From contig NZ_BMTY01000002.1 in the NCBI RefSeq assembly GCF_014649915.1, forward strand, positions 65,762 to 116,201: a DNA stretch of 50,440 nucleotides, in the 5' to 3' direction. The position numbers were made by a program, and so were the translations under genes. Positions 1 to 7,915 of this stretch are shown in pieces (the stretch's first letter is position 1; each line of letters starts with the position of its first letter). The stretch is from Streptomyces toxytricini (GTDB lineage Bacteria > Actinomycetota > Actinomycetes > Streptomycetales > Streptomycetaceae). Below the pieces are notes generated by a model, which did no database searches, was not told where the DNA came from, and saw only the letters and a list, made by a program, of their open reading frames with translations.

Positions 1-1055
1 TGCTCGCCGACCCGGCCGCCCGCGCCCACGTCGCCTCCGTGTGGGGCGTCGACCCCGACACCCTGCCCGGCCCCGGCCGCAGCGCCTACGAACTCCTCGA
101 CGCCCTCGGCACCGCCGGCGGACCCCGCGCGCTCCTCGTCTTCGGCTCCAACCCCGCCGTCTCCGCACCCCGCGCCGCCCGCATCGCCGACCGGCTCGCC
201 TCCCTCGACCTGCTCGTCGTCGCCGACTTCGTGCCCTCCGAGACCGCCGAACTCGCCGACGTCGTCCTCCCCGTCACCCAGTGGGCGGAGGAGGAGGGAA
301 CCATGACCAACCTGGAGGGCCGCGTCCTGCGCCGCCGCAGGCTCCTGCCCCCGCCCGGGGAGGCCCGCAGCGACCTCGACGTCCTCCACGGCATCGCCGT
401 CCGCCTCGGCCAGGACCCCGCCCGCTTCCCCACCGACCCCCGCGCCGTCTTCGAGGAGCTGCGCCGCGCCTCCGCCGGCGGCCGCGCCGACTACTCCGGC
501 ATCAGCTGGGAACGCCTCGACGCCGGCGAGGCCCTGCACTGGCCCTGCCCCGAGACCCCCGCCGGCACCGCCCCCCACCCGGGCACCCCTCGGCTCTTCC
601 TCGACGCCTTCGCCCACCCCGACGGACTCGCCCGCTTCGCCGAGGTCGAGCACCGCGACGCCGCCGAGACCCCCGGCGCCGGCTACCCGCTGTACGCCAC
701 GACCGGCCGGGTCCTCGCCCAGTACCAGTCCGGGGCGCAGACCCGCCGCGTCGACGCGTTGAACGCCGCCGCCCCCGGGGCGTTCGTCGAGGTCCACCCC
801 GACACCGCGGCCCGCCTCGGCCTGCGCGACGGCCGCCCCGCCCGGGTCTCCTCGGCCCGCGGCAGCACCCTCGCCACCGTCCGCCTCGTCCCCTCGCTGC
901 GCACCGACACCGTGTTCCTGCCGTTCCACTTCGCCGGCGCCGGCCGGGCCAACCTGATCACCTCGGACGCGCTGGACCCGCGCAGCCGGATGCCGGAGTT
1001 CAAGGTGTGCGCCGTACGCGTCGAGCCCGCCGAGGCGGCAGGGGCCCTGCTGTGA
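1..1055 (+). CDS. Assimilatory nitrate reductase catalytic subunit (molybdopterin oxidoreductase), 3' part only
   Basis: The reading frame is open from the left edge, so the start lies outside the window; about 350 C-terminal residues are visible. They hold the end of the molybdopterin oxidoreductase domain (a block around LLVVADFVPSETAELADVVL, then a WAEEEGTMTN stretch) and a complete molydopterin dinucleotide-binding C-terminal domain (YATTGRVLAQYQSG, FVEVHPDTAARLGL, ending near MPEFKVCAVRV). These are typical of cytoplasmic assimilatory nitrate reductases, which reduce nitrate to nitrite with a Mo-bisMGD cofactor and an Fe-S cluster. The stop overlaps the next start by four bases (GTGA), so it is translationally coupled to two flavoprotein genes that could supply electrons. 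Assignment to nitrate reductase rather than another bis-MGD enzyme rests partly on these neighbours. Confidence 0.85.
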   Translation, partial: LADPAARAHVASVWGVDPDTLPGPGRSAYELLDALGTAGGPRALLVFGSNPAVSAPRAARIADRLASLDLLVVADFVPSETAELADVVLPVTQWAEEEGTMTNLEGRVLRRRRLLPPPGEARSDLDVLHGIAVRLGQDPARFPTDPRAVFEELRRASAGGRADYSGISWERLDAGEALHWPCPETPAGTAPHPGTPRLFLDAFAHPDGLARFAEVEHRDAAETPGAGYPLYATTGRVLAQYQSGAQTRRVDALNAAAPGAFVEVHPDTAARLGLRDGRPARVSSARGSTLATVRLVPSLRTDTVFLPFHFAGAGRANLITSDALDPRSRMPEFKVCAVRVEPAEAAGALL

Positions 1056-2545
1056 GCGCCGGCGAGGTCCTCGTCGTCGGCGGCGGCAGCGCCGCGCACC
1101 GGTTCGCCGAGCGGCTCCACCACCACGGCCACAGCGGCGGGGTGACCCTGCTCGGCGCCGAACCGGCCGCCCCCTACCACCGGGTGCTGCTCACCTCCGT
1201 CCTCGACGGCACGCTGCCGCCCGCCGCGCTGGAGCTGCCCGCCCTGCCGGACGGGGTCCGGATGCGCGCCGGGACCACCGCCGTCCGCATCGACCGCGCC
1301 CGCCGCCTCGTCCACGCCGACGACGGCTCCGTCCACCGCTACGACACCCTCGTCCTGGCCACGGGTGCCCGCCCGGTCCTCCCCCGGATCCCCGGCCTGC
1401 CCCGCCCCGGCACCTCGGACGCGGTCACCGCCCTGCGCACGCTCGCCGACGCCGAACGCGTCCTGCGCGCCTCCCCGGACGCCCGGCGCACCGTCGTCCT
1501 CGGCGGCGGGCTCCTCGGAGTGGAGGCCGCCGCCGCACTGGCCCGGGCGGGGCACGAGGTGGCGCTCGTCCACCGCGGGCCCCACCCCCTGGACCGGCAC
1601 CTGGACGCCGACGCCGGGAAGCTGCTCGCCGGCCGCCTGGCCGGCCTCGGCGTGGACGTCCACTGCGGGCGGGAGGCCGCCGCGTACTGCGCCGGCAAGC
1701 TCACCCTGGACGACGGCGCCGTCCTGGCCGCCGACACCCTGCTGCTGTGCACCGGCGCCGTGCCCGAGACGGCCCTGGCCCGCCGGGCGGGCCTCGCCGT
1801 CGGCACCGGGGTGCTCGTCGACGGGCGGCTGAGCACCGACGACCCGCGCATCCACGCCATCGGCGACTGCGCCGAACACCCGGGCGCCGCGGCCGGGCAC
1901 CTCGAACCCGCCTGGGAGCAGGCGGAGTCGCTGGCCCGGCAGCTGACCGGGGCCGGGCCGCGCGGGGCCGGCTACCGGGGCACCCGGTGCGTCACCCGGC
2001 TGCGGGTGCCCGGCATCGACCTGGTCCGCCTCGGCGGACGGCCGGCCGGCGCCGCCGGGCCGGGCGGCGGCAGCGGTTCCGGCGCCGGCGCGGGGGCCGG
2101 CGCGGGATCCGCCGAGGGATCCGCCGAGGGATCCGCCGAGGGATCCGCCGAGGTGGTCACCGTCGCCGACCCGGCGCGCGGCCGGTACGCCCGGCTGACC
2201 CTCCACGGGCAGCGCGTCACCGACGCGGTGCTCCTGGGCCTGCCCCGGGCCATCGCCGCCCTGACCCGGCTGCACGAGCACGGGCTGCCGGTCCCGGCCG
2301 GCCGCCTGGAATTCCTGCTCGGCATCGAACCGGCGCCGCCCGGCGCCGACGAACTTCCCGGCGACGCCGTCGTCTGCCGCTGCAACAACGTCACCAAGCA
2401 CGCCATCACCGAGGCCTGCCGGGCCGGCGCCGCCGACGTGGAGCAGGTCGCCGCCGCGACCCGCGCCACCACCGGCTGCGGCGGCTGCACGAGCACCGTC
2501 CGCAAGCTGTGCGGGATGGCCCGGACCGGAGGGAGCACGTCATGA
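1052..2545 (+). CDS. FAD-dependent NAD(P)H oxidoreductase with C-terminal BFD-type [2Fe-2S] domain
   Basis: 497 residues from a GTG that overlaps the upstream stop. An N-terminal FAD-binding motif (VLVVGGGSAAHRF) and a second dinucleotide-binding motif (VVLGGGLLGVEAAAAL) mark a pyridine-nucleotide-disulfide oxidoreductase fold; the domain ends with IHAIGDCAEHPG. The C-terminus carries four cysteines spaced as in bacterioferritin-associated ferredoxin/NirB domains (VCRCNN, then TTGCGGC), suited to hold a [2Fe-2S] cluster. Context makes it the probable electron donor to the nitrate reductase. Between the two parts lies a Gly/Ala/Ser/Glu low-complexity linker (around residues 340-368) that includes a perfect DNA tandem repeat. 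The function is inferred from domains and operon position; no substrate specificity can be read. Confidence 0.85.
   Translation: MSAGEVLVVGGGSAAHRFAERLHHHGHSGGVTLLGAEPAAPYHRVLLTSVLDGTLPPAALELPALPDGVRMRAGTTAVRIDRARRLVHADDGSVHRYDTLVLATGARPVLPRIPGLPRPGTSDAVTALRTLADAERVLRASPDARRTVVLGGGLLGVEAAAALARAGHEVALVHRGPHPLDRHLDADAGKLLAGRLAGLGVDVHCGREAAAYCAGKLTLDDGAVLAADTLLLCTGAVPETALARRAGLAVGTGVLVDGRLSTDDPRIHAIGDCAEHPGAAAGHLEPAWEQAESLARQLTGAGPRGAGYRGTRCVTRLRVPGIDLVRLGGRPAGAAGPGGGSGSGAGAGAGAGSAEGSAEGSAEGSAEVVTVADPARGRYARLTLHGQRVTDAVLLGLPRAIAALTRLHEHGLPVPAGRLEFLLGIEPAPPGADELPGDAVVCRCNNVTKHAITEACRAGAADVEQVAAATRATTGCGGCTSTVRKLCGMARTGGSTS
2105..2152 (+). repeat. Four perfect 12-bp tandem repeats inside a coding region
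   Basis: The unit ggatccgccgag occurs four times in a row and encodes Gly-Ser-Ala-Glu repeats. It sits in a flexible linker of the FAD/BFD reductase and directly follows a Gly/Ala/Ser-rich run. The unit is a multiple of three, so copy-number changes would keep the frame. Confidence 0.95.
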
Positions 2546-3762
2546 CAGGGAAGACCCGCACGCTCGTGGTGGCCGGACACGGCATGGCCGGCCACCGCCT
2601 GGTCGAGGAGCTCCGCACGCTGGACACCGCCGGCGCCTGGCGGGTGGTGGTCCTCGCGGAGGAGCCGCACGCCGCGTACGACCGGGTGGCCCTCTCCTCG
2701 TACCTGGACGGGCGCAGCGCCGCCGAACTCGGCCTGCCCGCCCCCGGCCTCGCGTCGGACCCGCGGGTGGAGCTCCGGCTCGCCACGGCCGCCGCCTCGA
2801 TCGACCGCGCCGCCCGTACGGTGACCACCACCGCGGGCGACACCGTCGGCTACGACGCCCTGGTCCTGGCCACCGGCTCGAAGCCGTTCGTCCCTCCCGT
2901 ACCGGGCCACGAGCTGACCGGCTGCTTCACGTACCGCACCCTCACCGACCTCGACGCGATCCGCGAGGCGGCCGTCCCCGGCCGGCCCGGCGTGGTCATC
3001 GGCGGCGGCCTGCTCGGCCTGGAAGCGGCCAACGCCCTGCGGCTGCTCGGCATGGAGCCGCACGTCGTGGAACTCGCCCCGCGCCTGATGCCGGTGCAGG
3101 TGGACGCGGCCGGCGGCGGCGTCCTCGGGCGGCGGGTGGAGGACCGCGGGCTGCGGGTGCACTGCGGGGTCGCGACCGCATCAGTCCAGGCGGGCCCGGA
3201 CGGCCGCGCCCGCGCGGTGGTCCTGGCCGACGGGACGGAGCTTGAGGCGGCCGTGGTGGTCTTCTCGGCCGGTGTGCGGCCGCGGGACGAGCTGGCCGGC
3301 CCCGCGGGCCTGGACCGCGGGGAGCGCGGCGGGTTCCTGGTGGACGGGCTGTGCCGGACCGCCGACGAGCGGATCTGGGCGGTCGGGGAGTGCGCGGCGG
3401 TCTCCGGGCGCTGCTACGGGCTGGCCGCGCCGGGCTACCGGATGGCGGAGTCGGTGGCCCGGCAGCTGTGCGGCCTCGGCGGGGATCCGTTCGGCGAGGC
3501 GGACATGTCGACGCGGCTGAAGCTGCTCGGCGTCGAGGTCGCGAGCTTCGGCGACGCGCACGCGGGCACGGACGGCGCCTTGGAGCTGAGCCGCCTCGAC
3601 GAGGCGCGGGGCACGTACGCGAAGCTCGTGCTGGGCTCTGACTGCCGCACCCTGCTGGGCGGGATCCTGGTCGGCGACGCCGCGGCGTACGGGGAGCTGC
3701 AGCCCTTCGTGGGGCGGGCGCTGCCCTCGGCGGGACACCGGCTGCTGGCGGCGGCAGGATGA
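2542..3762 (+). CDS. FAD-dependent NAD(P)H oxidoreductase, nitrate/nitrite assimilation operon
   Basis: 406 residues. The ATG overlaps the previous stop (ATGA), with a GGAGGGAG ribosome site upstream. Two Rossmann motifs are visible: LVVAGHGMAGHRLVEEL at the N-terminus for FAD, and GVVIGGGLLGLEAANAL near residue 150 for NAD(P)H. A third conserved element (IWAVGECAAVSGRCYGLAAPG) contacts flavin in this family. The protein resembles the flavin half of NirB-type reductases but has no Fe-S or sirohaem part. It is the last gene of the operon and is followed by a strong hairpin. Most likely it shuttles electrons from NAD(P)H to the nitrate or nitrite reductase; its redundancy with the upstream flavoprotein is not explained by sequence. 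Confidence 0.82.
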   Translation: MTGKTRTLVVAGHGMAGHRLVEELRTLDTAGAWRVVVLAEEPHAAYDRVALSSYLDGRSAAELGLPAPGLASDPRVELRLATAAASIDRAARTVTTTAGDTVGYDALVLATGSKPFVPPVPGHELTGCFTYRTLTDLDAIREAAVPGRPGVVIGGGLLGLEAANALRLLGMEPHVVELAPRLMPVQVDAAGGGVLGRRVEDRGLRVHCGVATASVQAGPDGRARAVVLADGTELEAAVVVFSAGVRPRDELAGPAGLDRGERGGFLVDGLCRTADERIWAVGECAAVSGRCYGLAAPGYRMAESVARQLCGLGGDPFGEADMSTRLKLLGVEVASFGDAHAGTDGALELSRLDEARGTYAKLVLGSDCRTLLGGILVGDAAAYGELQPFVGRALPSAGHRLLAAAG

Positions 3763-3820
3763 GCCGGCGGCCCGGTCCCCGGCCCCGGCTCCGGCCCGCG
3801 CCCGCCCCCGGGCACAACGG

Positions 3821-3851
3821 CGCCCTTCGGGTTGTGGGAACCCGAAGGGCG
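3821..3851. terminator. Perfect 13-bp hairpin between convergent genes
   Basis: Stem cgcccttcgggtt with its exact reverse complement around a gtggg loop, between the convergent ends of the nitrate operon and the acyltransferase gene. It is placed 58 bases after the nitrate operon stop and can act in both directions. It lacks a U-tract, as is usual in Streptomyces. Confidence 0.85.
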
Positions 3852-3885
3852 GTGGTGGACGGAGGGCGGCCGGTCCTGAATCCGG

Positions 3886-3955
3886 CCGGTGGGGCACGGC
3901 GTCGCTCCGGTGGGGCGGCGCGGGGCGCCGGTGGGGCGGAGCGTGCCGGTGGGGC
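3886..3955. repeat. Imperfect 21-bp periodic repeat (CCGGTGGGGC core, four copies)
   Basis: The 10-mer CCGGTGGGGC begins at 3886, 3907, 3928 and 3946, spacings of 21, 21 and 18 bases. It lies in the intergenic space after the terminator and downstream of the acyltransferase stop. Read on the minus strand it would encode a repeated Pro-Thr-Gly, but no convincing gene is there. Confidence 0.7.
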
Positions 3956-4003
3956 GGCGGTGCCGTGCGGGGCGTGTCGTTGCAGCGGTGTCGGGCGGAG
4001 GCC

Positions 4004-5236
4004 TCAGACGGTCTCGGCGACCTTGCGGTCCTCGGGGCCGGAGGTGTCGGAGCGGCCGGCGGGTGCGGCGGCCGCTGCTGCCGCTGCCGCGGCGGCCTTG
4101 GCGGCCTTCGCCTTGCGGGAGCTGGAGAAGCGGCGGGTGACCGGCGCCTCGACCCAGGCGTACAGCGCCCAGGAGAGCAGCACCGAGACGACGGCCTGGG
4201 CGGCGATCAGGGCGATGCCGACCGGGGTCGAGAAGAGACCGTCGCCGAGGAGCTCGCGGGAGTAGGCGAGGACGATGTAGTGGACCAGGTAGAAGGCGAA
4301 GGAGATCTCGCCGAGCCAGACCATGGGCCGGTTGTTGAAGAGGGTCGGCTTGCTCTCCGCGTCGCGGGCTGCGAACGCGGCGATGACGAGCACGATCGGG
4401 ATGAGGGTGACGGAGCGCTGCGCGTACAGGTGCTCCACGTTGAGCGCGACGCCGTAGCTCGCGGCCAGCAGCAGCGTCGACCAGACGGTGCCGATGTCGC
4501 GCCAGCGGCCGGACATGACCGCGCGGGCGACGAGGATGCCGAGCGCGAAGTCGAGGAGGCGGACCGGCGGCAGGACGTACGCGAACCAGTACTGGACGGT
4601 GGAGGTGCCGTCGGCGCCGGGCATCTGCATGCCGCCGCCGGGGATGACCGCGTAGGTCAGGGTCGGCGTGAGCATGATGGCGGCGACGGTGCCGGCGATC
4701 CAGAACTTCAGCTTGGCGGCGTCGATCTTCTTGATGCCCAGGTAGAGCAGCGGGAAGGCGAGGTAGAAGATCGCCTCGGCGCCGAGGGACCAGCTGGGCG
4801 GGTCGACGCTGAAGTTGGTGGCGAAGTCGGGCACCCACACCTGGAGCATGAACAGGTTGAGGACGGCCTGCCAGGGCTCGGTCATGACGGCCGCGAAGGT
4901 GATCAGGGCGAGGCCCCAGGTGACCACGTAGTTCGGGTAGATCTTGACGAAGCGGCGGCGCCAGAAGGCGCGGAAGGTGTCCTTCTCGCGGGCCGACCAG
5001 GTCAGGACGAAGCCGCTGAGGACGAAGAAGAAGGTGACGCCGAGGGCGCCCGCCTGGGAGACGGCCTTGGCGAAGCCGTCGTTGGCGGCGTCGGACTCGA
5101 AGAGGCGGATCCACGGCACGCCGAGGGAGGCGTGGTAGAGGAAGACCAGCAGGGCCGCGGGGAAGCGGAGCCCGGTGAGCGAGTCGAGTCTGGGGAGTCT
5201 CACAGGTCTTGAACCGTCCATTCCGTTCATGGACAT
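4004..5236 (-). CDS. Acyltransferase 3 family integral membrane protein
   Basis: 410 residues. The protein opens with RLDSLTGLRFPAALLVFLYH, the arginine-containing first membrane segment with catalytic-type His typical of acyltransferase-3 (OafA/YrhL-like) enzymes, followed by about ten hydrophobic segments (for example FFFVLSGFVLTW and ISFAFYLVHYIVLAY). Such proteins transfer acyl groups to extracytoplasmic sugars or polyketides. The first of three clustered ATGs is chosen because a GAAAGGG element lies upstream at usable spacing. The C-terminus is a long alanine run followed by a polar tail, an unusual low-complexity end. The gene is transcribed alone, toward the nitrate operon. It may be housekeeping or could modify a product of the adjacent cluster; the sequence does not decide. 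Confidence 0.88.
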   Translation of the reverse strand: MSMNGMDGSRPVRLPRLDSLTGLRFPAALLVFLYHASLGVPWIRLFESDAANDGFAKAVSQAGALGVTFFFVLSGFVLTWSAREKDTFRAFWRRRFVKIYPNYVVTWGLALITFAAVMTEPWQAVLNLFMLQVWVPDFATNFSVDPPSWSLGAEAIFYLAFPLLYLGIKKIDAAKLKFWIAGTVAAIMLTPTLTYAVIPGGGMQMPGADGTSTVQYWFAYVLPPVRLLDFALGILVARAVMSGRWRDIGTVWSTLLLAASYGVALNVEHLYAQRSVTLIPIVLVIAAFAARDAESKPTLFNNRPMVWLGEISFAFYLVHYIVLAYSRELLGDGLFSTPVGIALIAAQAVVSVLLSWALYAWVEAPVTRRFSSSRKAKAAKAAAAAAAAAAAPAGRSDTSGPEDRKVAETV

Positions 5237-5284
5237 GACAAATGCGGCCCTTTCTCGGGAGGCGGGAACTGCGGCGGAAGTGCG

Positions 5285-5327
5285 CGGGTCCGGGCCTGCG
5301 GCCCCTGCAGGCCGCGGCCCGGACCCG
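5285..5327 (-). terminator. Long hairpin terminating the luxC-like operon
   Basis: A 12-bp perfect outer stem (CGGGTCCGGGCC, 5285-5296, with its complement at 5316-5327) continues after a single bulged T into a 6-bp inner stem (GCGGCC/GGCCGC) with a cctgca loop. It begins eight bases beyond the luxC-like stop codon on the minus strand. Confidence 0.88.
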
Positions 5328-5335
5328 TGGGTGCG

Positions 5336-6709
5336 TCAGTCGCGGATGACCGTCTTGGTCCGCATGAGGAACTCACCCAGGTAGCTGTCGTGCGGGACGC
5401 CCGGCCGGATCCAGTAGGTCGGGTGGTCGCCCAGGTAGAGGTTGCTGATGGTCGGCTCCGCCAGCAGCTCGTCGATCAGCGCCTCGTCGTCCGTGAACGC
5501 GGTCAGCACCAGCGAGTTGCGCAGCGGGCCGATCCCGTCGGCGGGCGACCACGGGGCCACCCACACGCAGGGGAAGGGCAGTTCGATGCCGGCTTGCTCG
5601 GCGTCCGGCCGGTCCAGCTGGTGCACCGCCGGGCGCAGTACGGCGCTCCCGTCGCCCAGCTCCTCCACGATGCCGTCGCCGCCCAGGTGCGCGGTCGTGC
5701 CCGCGGCGCGGGCCAGGAGGAACGCCTCCAGCTTGCGGGCGCCCTCCGCCGGCTGCACCGCCAGGACGGCCTTCTCGTCCTCCGGCGGCAGGCTCGGGAT
5801 GGTGGCGAGCCGCTCGGCGATCGCCTGTGCGAGCGGCGCCGGGTCGCCCTCGACCAGCACGGTGGTGGCGTTGATGCAGGCCACCCCGCCCTGGTGGGCG
5901 ATGGAGTCGACGATGGTGTCGAGGTGGTCGCGCCAGTCGGCGCCCGCCGGGACGAGCATCTTCGAACGGCCCGGGCCCTGCGGCAGCACACGGGTGCCCT
6001 CGTACTTGCGGACGACCTCGTCGCCGCCGTACACCAGGCCGTAGTCGGCGCTGCGCAGGATCTCGTCCGCCGCGTCGTAGTCCGTGGGCAGCAGCACGAC
6101 CTGGTCGGTGCCGAAGCCCGCGGCCCGCAGGGCGGAGATCAGGCGGTGCGGGGTGAACGGCTCGCGCCGCGAGGGCCGGACCGCGACCCGGTAGCCCATG
6201 GCGAGGGCCTCCACCCACAGCGAGTGCGGGCCGGGGTGGTTGCCGGCCGCGTGCACCGCGAAGACATCGCCCTTGCGGGTCCACACGGCGCTGCCGCGGC
6301 GGGTCTCCTCCGCCCGCCAGTCGTCCACGGCGCCGACGGGGCGCGCCTGGTACGCGGCGACCGGGGCCACCTCGGTGGCCTCGATGATGGCGGCGGTCGC
6401 CGCCCGCACCACGCCCATGGGCACGCCGGAGACGCGGGCGACGGTGCGCTGGTACTCCTCGAAGTCCAGCCCGTCGACGGTCTCCTCGGCGAAGATCCGG
6501 CCCGCCCGCGCCAGCGCCGCCGTCCGCTCGGCGGCCGGCAGGGTGCGGGCCTTGCGCAGGGCGTCCATGGCACGGGTGACGAACAGCTTCGGCACCAGGC
6601 TCAGTTCGGCGACCGGCGCGCCCGCCACGTCGGTGACGGTCATGCGCTTGCGGGCGCGGAAGGGTCCGGAGGGCCCGAGCGCGTCGAGCGTGATCAGGCC
6701 GGCGTCCAC
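5336..6709 (-). CDS. LuxC/GriC-like acyl-CoA (acyl-AMP) reductase subunit of a carboxylic acid reductase
   Basis: 457 residues from a GTG that overlaps the upstream stop (TAGTG), with a GAGGGGG site inside the preceding gene. It has an aldehyde-dehydrogenase-like fold with HAAGNHPGPHSLWVEALAMGYRVAVRPS as the nucleotide-binding region and HQGGVACINATTV, whose Cys278 is the expected acyl-thioester residue. This is the LuxC family. With the LuxE-like gene directly upstream it matches the two-component carboxylate reductase known for GriC/GriD of grixazone biosynthesis, which turns an aminohydroxybenzoate into its aldehyde. Here the likely substrate is an aryl acid of the cluster (3-hydroxyanthranilate or a derivative), but this is inference. 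It ends an operon and is followed by a strong terminator. Confidence 0.82.
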   Translation of the reverse strand: MDAGLITLDALGPSGPFRARKRMTVTDVAGAPVAELSLVPKLFVTRAMDALRKARTLPAAERTAALARAGRIFAEETVDGLDFEEYQRTVARVSGVPMGVVRAATAAIIEATEVAPVAAYQARPVGAVDDWRAEETRRGSAVWTRKGDVFAVHAAGNHPGPHSLWVEALAMGYRVAVRPSRREPFTPHRLISALRAAGFGTDQVVLLPTDYDAADEILRSADYGLVYGGDEVVRKYEGTRVLPQGPGRSKMLVPAGADWRDHLDTIVDSIAHQGGVACINATTVLVEGDPAPLAQAIAERLATIPSLPPEDEKAVLAVQPAEGARKLEAFLLARAAGTTAHLGGDGIVEELGDGSAVLRPAVHQLDRPDAEQAGIELPFPCVWVAPWSPADGIGPLRNSLVLTAFTDDEALIDELLAEPTISNLYLGDHPTYWIRPGVPHDSYLGEFLMRTKTVIRD

Positions 6710-7812
6710 TAGTAGACCCCCTCGATGACGGTCTCGTTGTCGAACTCCTGGACCGGCGCGATGTCGGCGACGGAGTCGCCGATCTGCCAGACGCCCTCCG
6801 GGCCCGGCACCCGGGTCGCGTAGTCGCGCTCCAGGTTGTTCGGCATGAACAGGCTCTTGCTGACGTGGTGCATGACCACCTGGCCGCGCTCGCCGTACGC
6901 GACGGTCTCGCGGGTCCCGGGGTCGACGACGTCGAAGACCATGTGCGGGGCGAACGGGTCGTAGACGCACGGGTCGTCGTCCGTGAGGCCTGGGCGCTCG
7001 CTGGCGTTGCCGAGGATCATCGTCGAGCCGTAGCCGCTGTACAGGTGGGCCTTCGGGAAGACCTCGGTGCGGTACAGGTAGCGGGTGTCGGCGTCCATCT
7101 GGGTGCCGACCCAGTTGATGGCCTTGACCTTCTCGTCGATGAGCTTGGCCAGGTCGTCGCGGCGGGCCAGGCGCTCCAGGACCGGCGGGGTGCACATCAG
7201 GACGCCGATGTCCTGGGTCTGGAGCAGGAAGGCCACCTGGTCGACGATGTGCTCGGCGTAGGCGCCCGCCTCGGCGGTCTTGCCGTCGGCGATGAGCTTC
7301 TTCACCCAGCGCGGGTCCAGGTCGACCGTGAACGCCAGGCCGCCGCGGTAGGCGGTCTGCCGCTTGATCACGTCGCCGACCATGTGCGGGCCGGTCGGGG
7401 CGACGACCAGCCAGTTCACGCCCTGCGGAACGCCGTGGCGGTCGAGCTGGCCGCTGCTCCAGGCGAGCAGGCGGTCCAGCCACTCCTGGAGCAGGACGAT
7501 GCGCTTGGGGGCGCCGGTGGTGCCTCCGCTCTCGTACACGCCCACCACGTCCGGGCGGTCGCCGTAGCCGCGGGGTATGAGGTCCTCGGCGCGGACGTCG
7601 CGCAGCTCGTTGGCGAGGTTCGGGAAACGGCCGAGGTCGGCGAATCCGCCGATGTCCGTCAGCGGGTCGAAACCGAGAGTTCCCGCGCGCTCGAGCCAGA
7701 ACGGCGAACCCGTTTCCGGGGAGAAATGCCACCGCAGGGCGGCGCGCAGGAATTCGTCGGGGTCCGGCTGGGTGTCGAGAGGAAATTCCAGCAGGGGATC
7801 AACGGTGGACAC
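6709..7812 (-). CDS. LuxE/GriD-like acyl-protein synthetase (AMP-forming carboxylate activator)
   Basis: 367 residues, close to the length of LuxE. It starts at a GTG seven bases after a perfect AAGGAG. The motif ESGGTTGAPKR (residues 94-104) is the ATP-phosphate loop of the adenylate-forming family, and YSGYGSTMILGN is the second conserved block. There is no large C-terminal domain as in full CoA ligases, fitting LuxE-type enzymes that activate a carboxylate and pass it to a LuxC partner. The next gene is that partner and overlaps by one base. Known relatives act on fatty acids (LuxE) or 3-amino-4-hydroxybenzoate (GriD). The aromatic-acid context favours the second. An N-acetyltransferase gene lies 103 bases upstream on the same strand. 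Confidence 0.82.
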   Translation of the reverse strand: MSTVDPLLEFPLDTQPDPDEFLRAALRWHFSPETGSPFWLERAGTLGFDPLTDIGGFADLGRFPNLANELRDVRAEDLIPRGYGDRPDVVGVYESGGTTGAPKRIVLLQEWLDRLLAWSSGQLDRHGVPQGVNWLVVAPTGPHMVGDVIKRQTAYRGGLAFTVDLDPRWVKKLIADGKTAEAGAYAEHIVDQVAFLLQTQDIGVLMCTPPVLERLARRDDLAKLIDEKVKAINWVGTQMDADTRYLYRTEVFPKAHLYSGYGSTMILGNASERPGLTDDDPCVYDPFAPHMVFDVVDPGTRETVAYGERGQVVMHHVSKSLFMPNNLERDYATRVPGPEGVWQIGDSVADIAPVQEFDNETVIEGVY

Positions 7813-7887
7813 AAATGCTCCTTCCGGGTACGGAGTACCGCCGTACTCTTCGCATCGTGCGCCGGTGCCGGGGAGGCGGTCCACGTT

Positions 7888-7906
7888 ATTCCGCTGAGTC
7901 CGTCAA
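7888..7906 (-). promoter_or_regulatory. Putative promoter/operator shared with the phzC operon (ATTCCGC-N5-CCGTCAA)
   Basis: In the gap upstream of the luxE-like gene the plus strand reads ATTCCGC, five bases, CCGTCAA. On the minus strand this gives a TTGACGGA -35-like box. The same two 7-mers, three bases apart, occur upstream of phzC (27423-27439). The -10 region at the right distance is poor (TGGACC), which suggests activator dependence. A separate palindrome, GAGTAC-cgcc-GTACTC, lies at 7833-7848 just before the luxE-like ribosome site. Confidence 0.4.
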
Positions 7907-7915
7907 CTGTCTGTG

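Noticed and set aside
683..5212. Long open frames of 400-670 residues overlapping the nitrate operon and acyltransferase genes
   Set aside because: They are Arg/Pro/Gly/Ala-rich translations of other frames of real genes, common at very high GC, without domains or ribosome sites.
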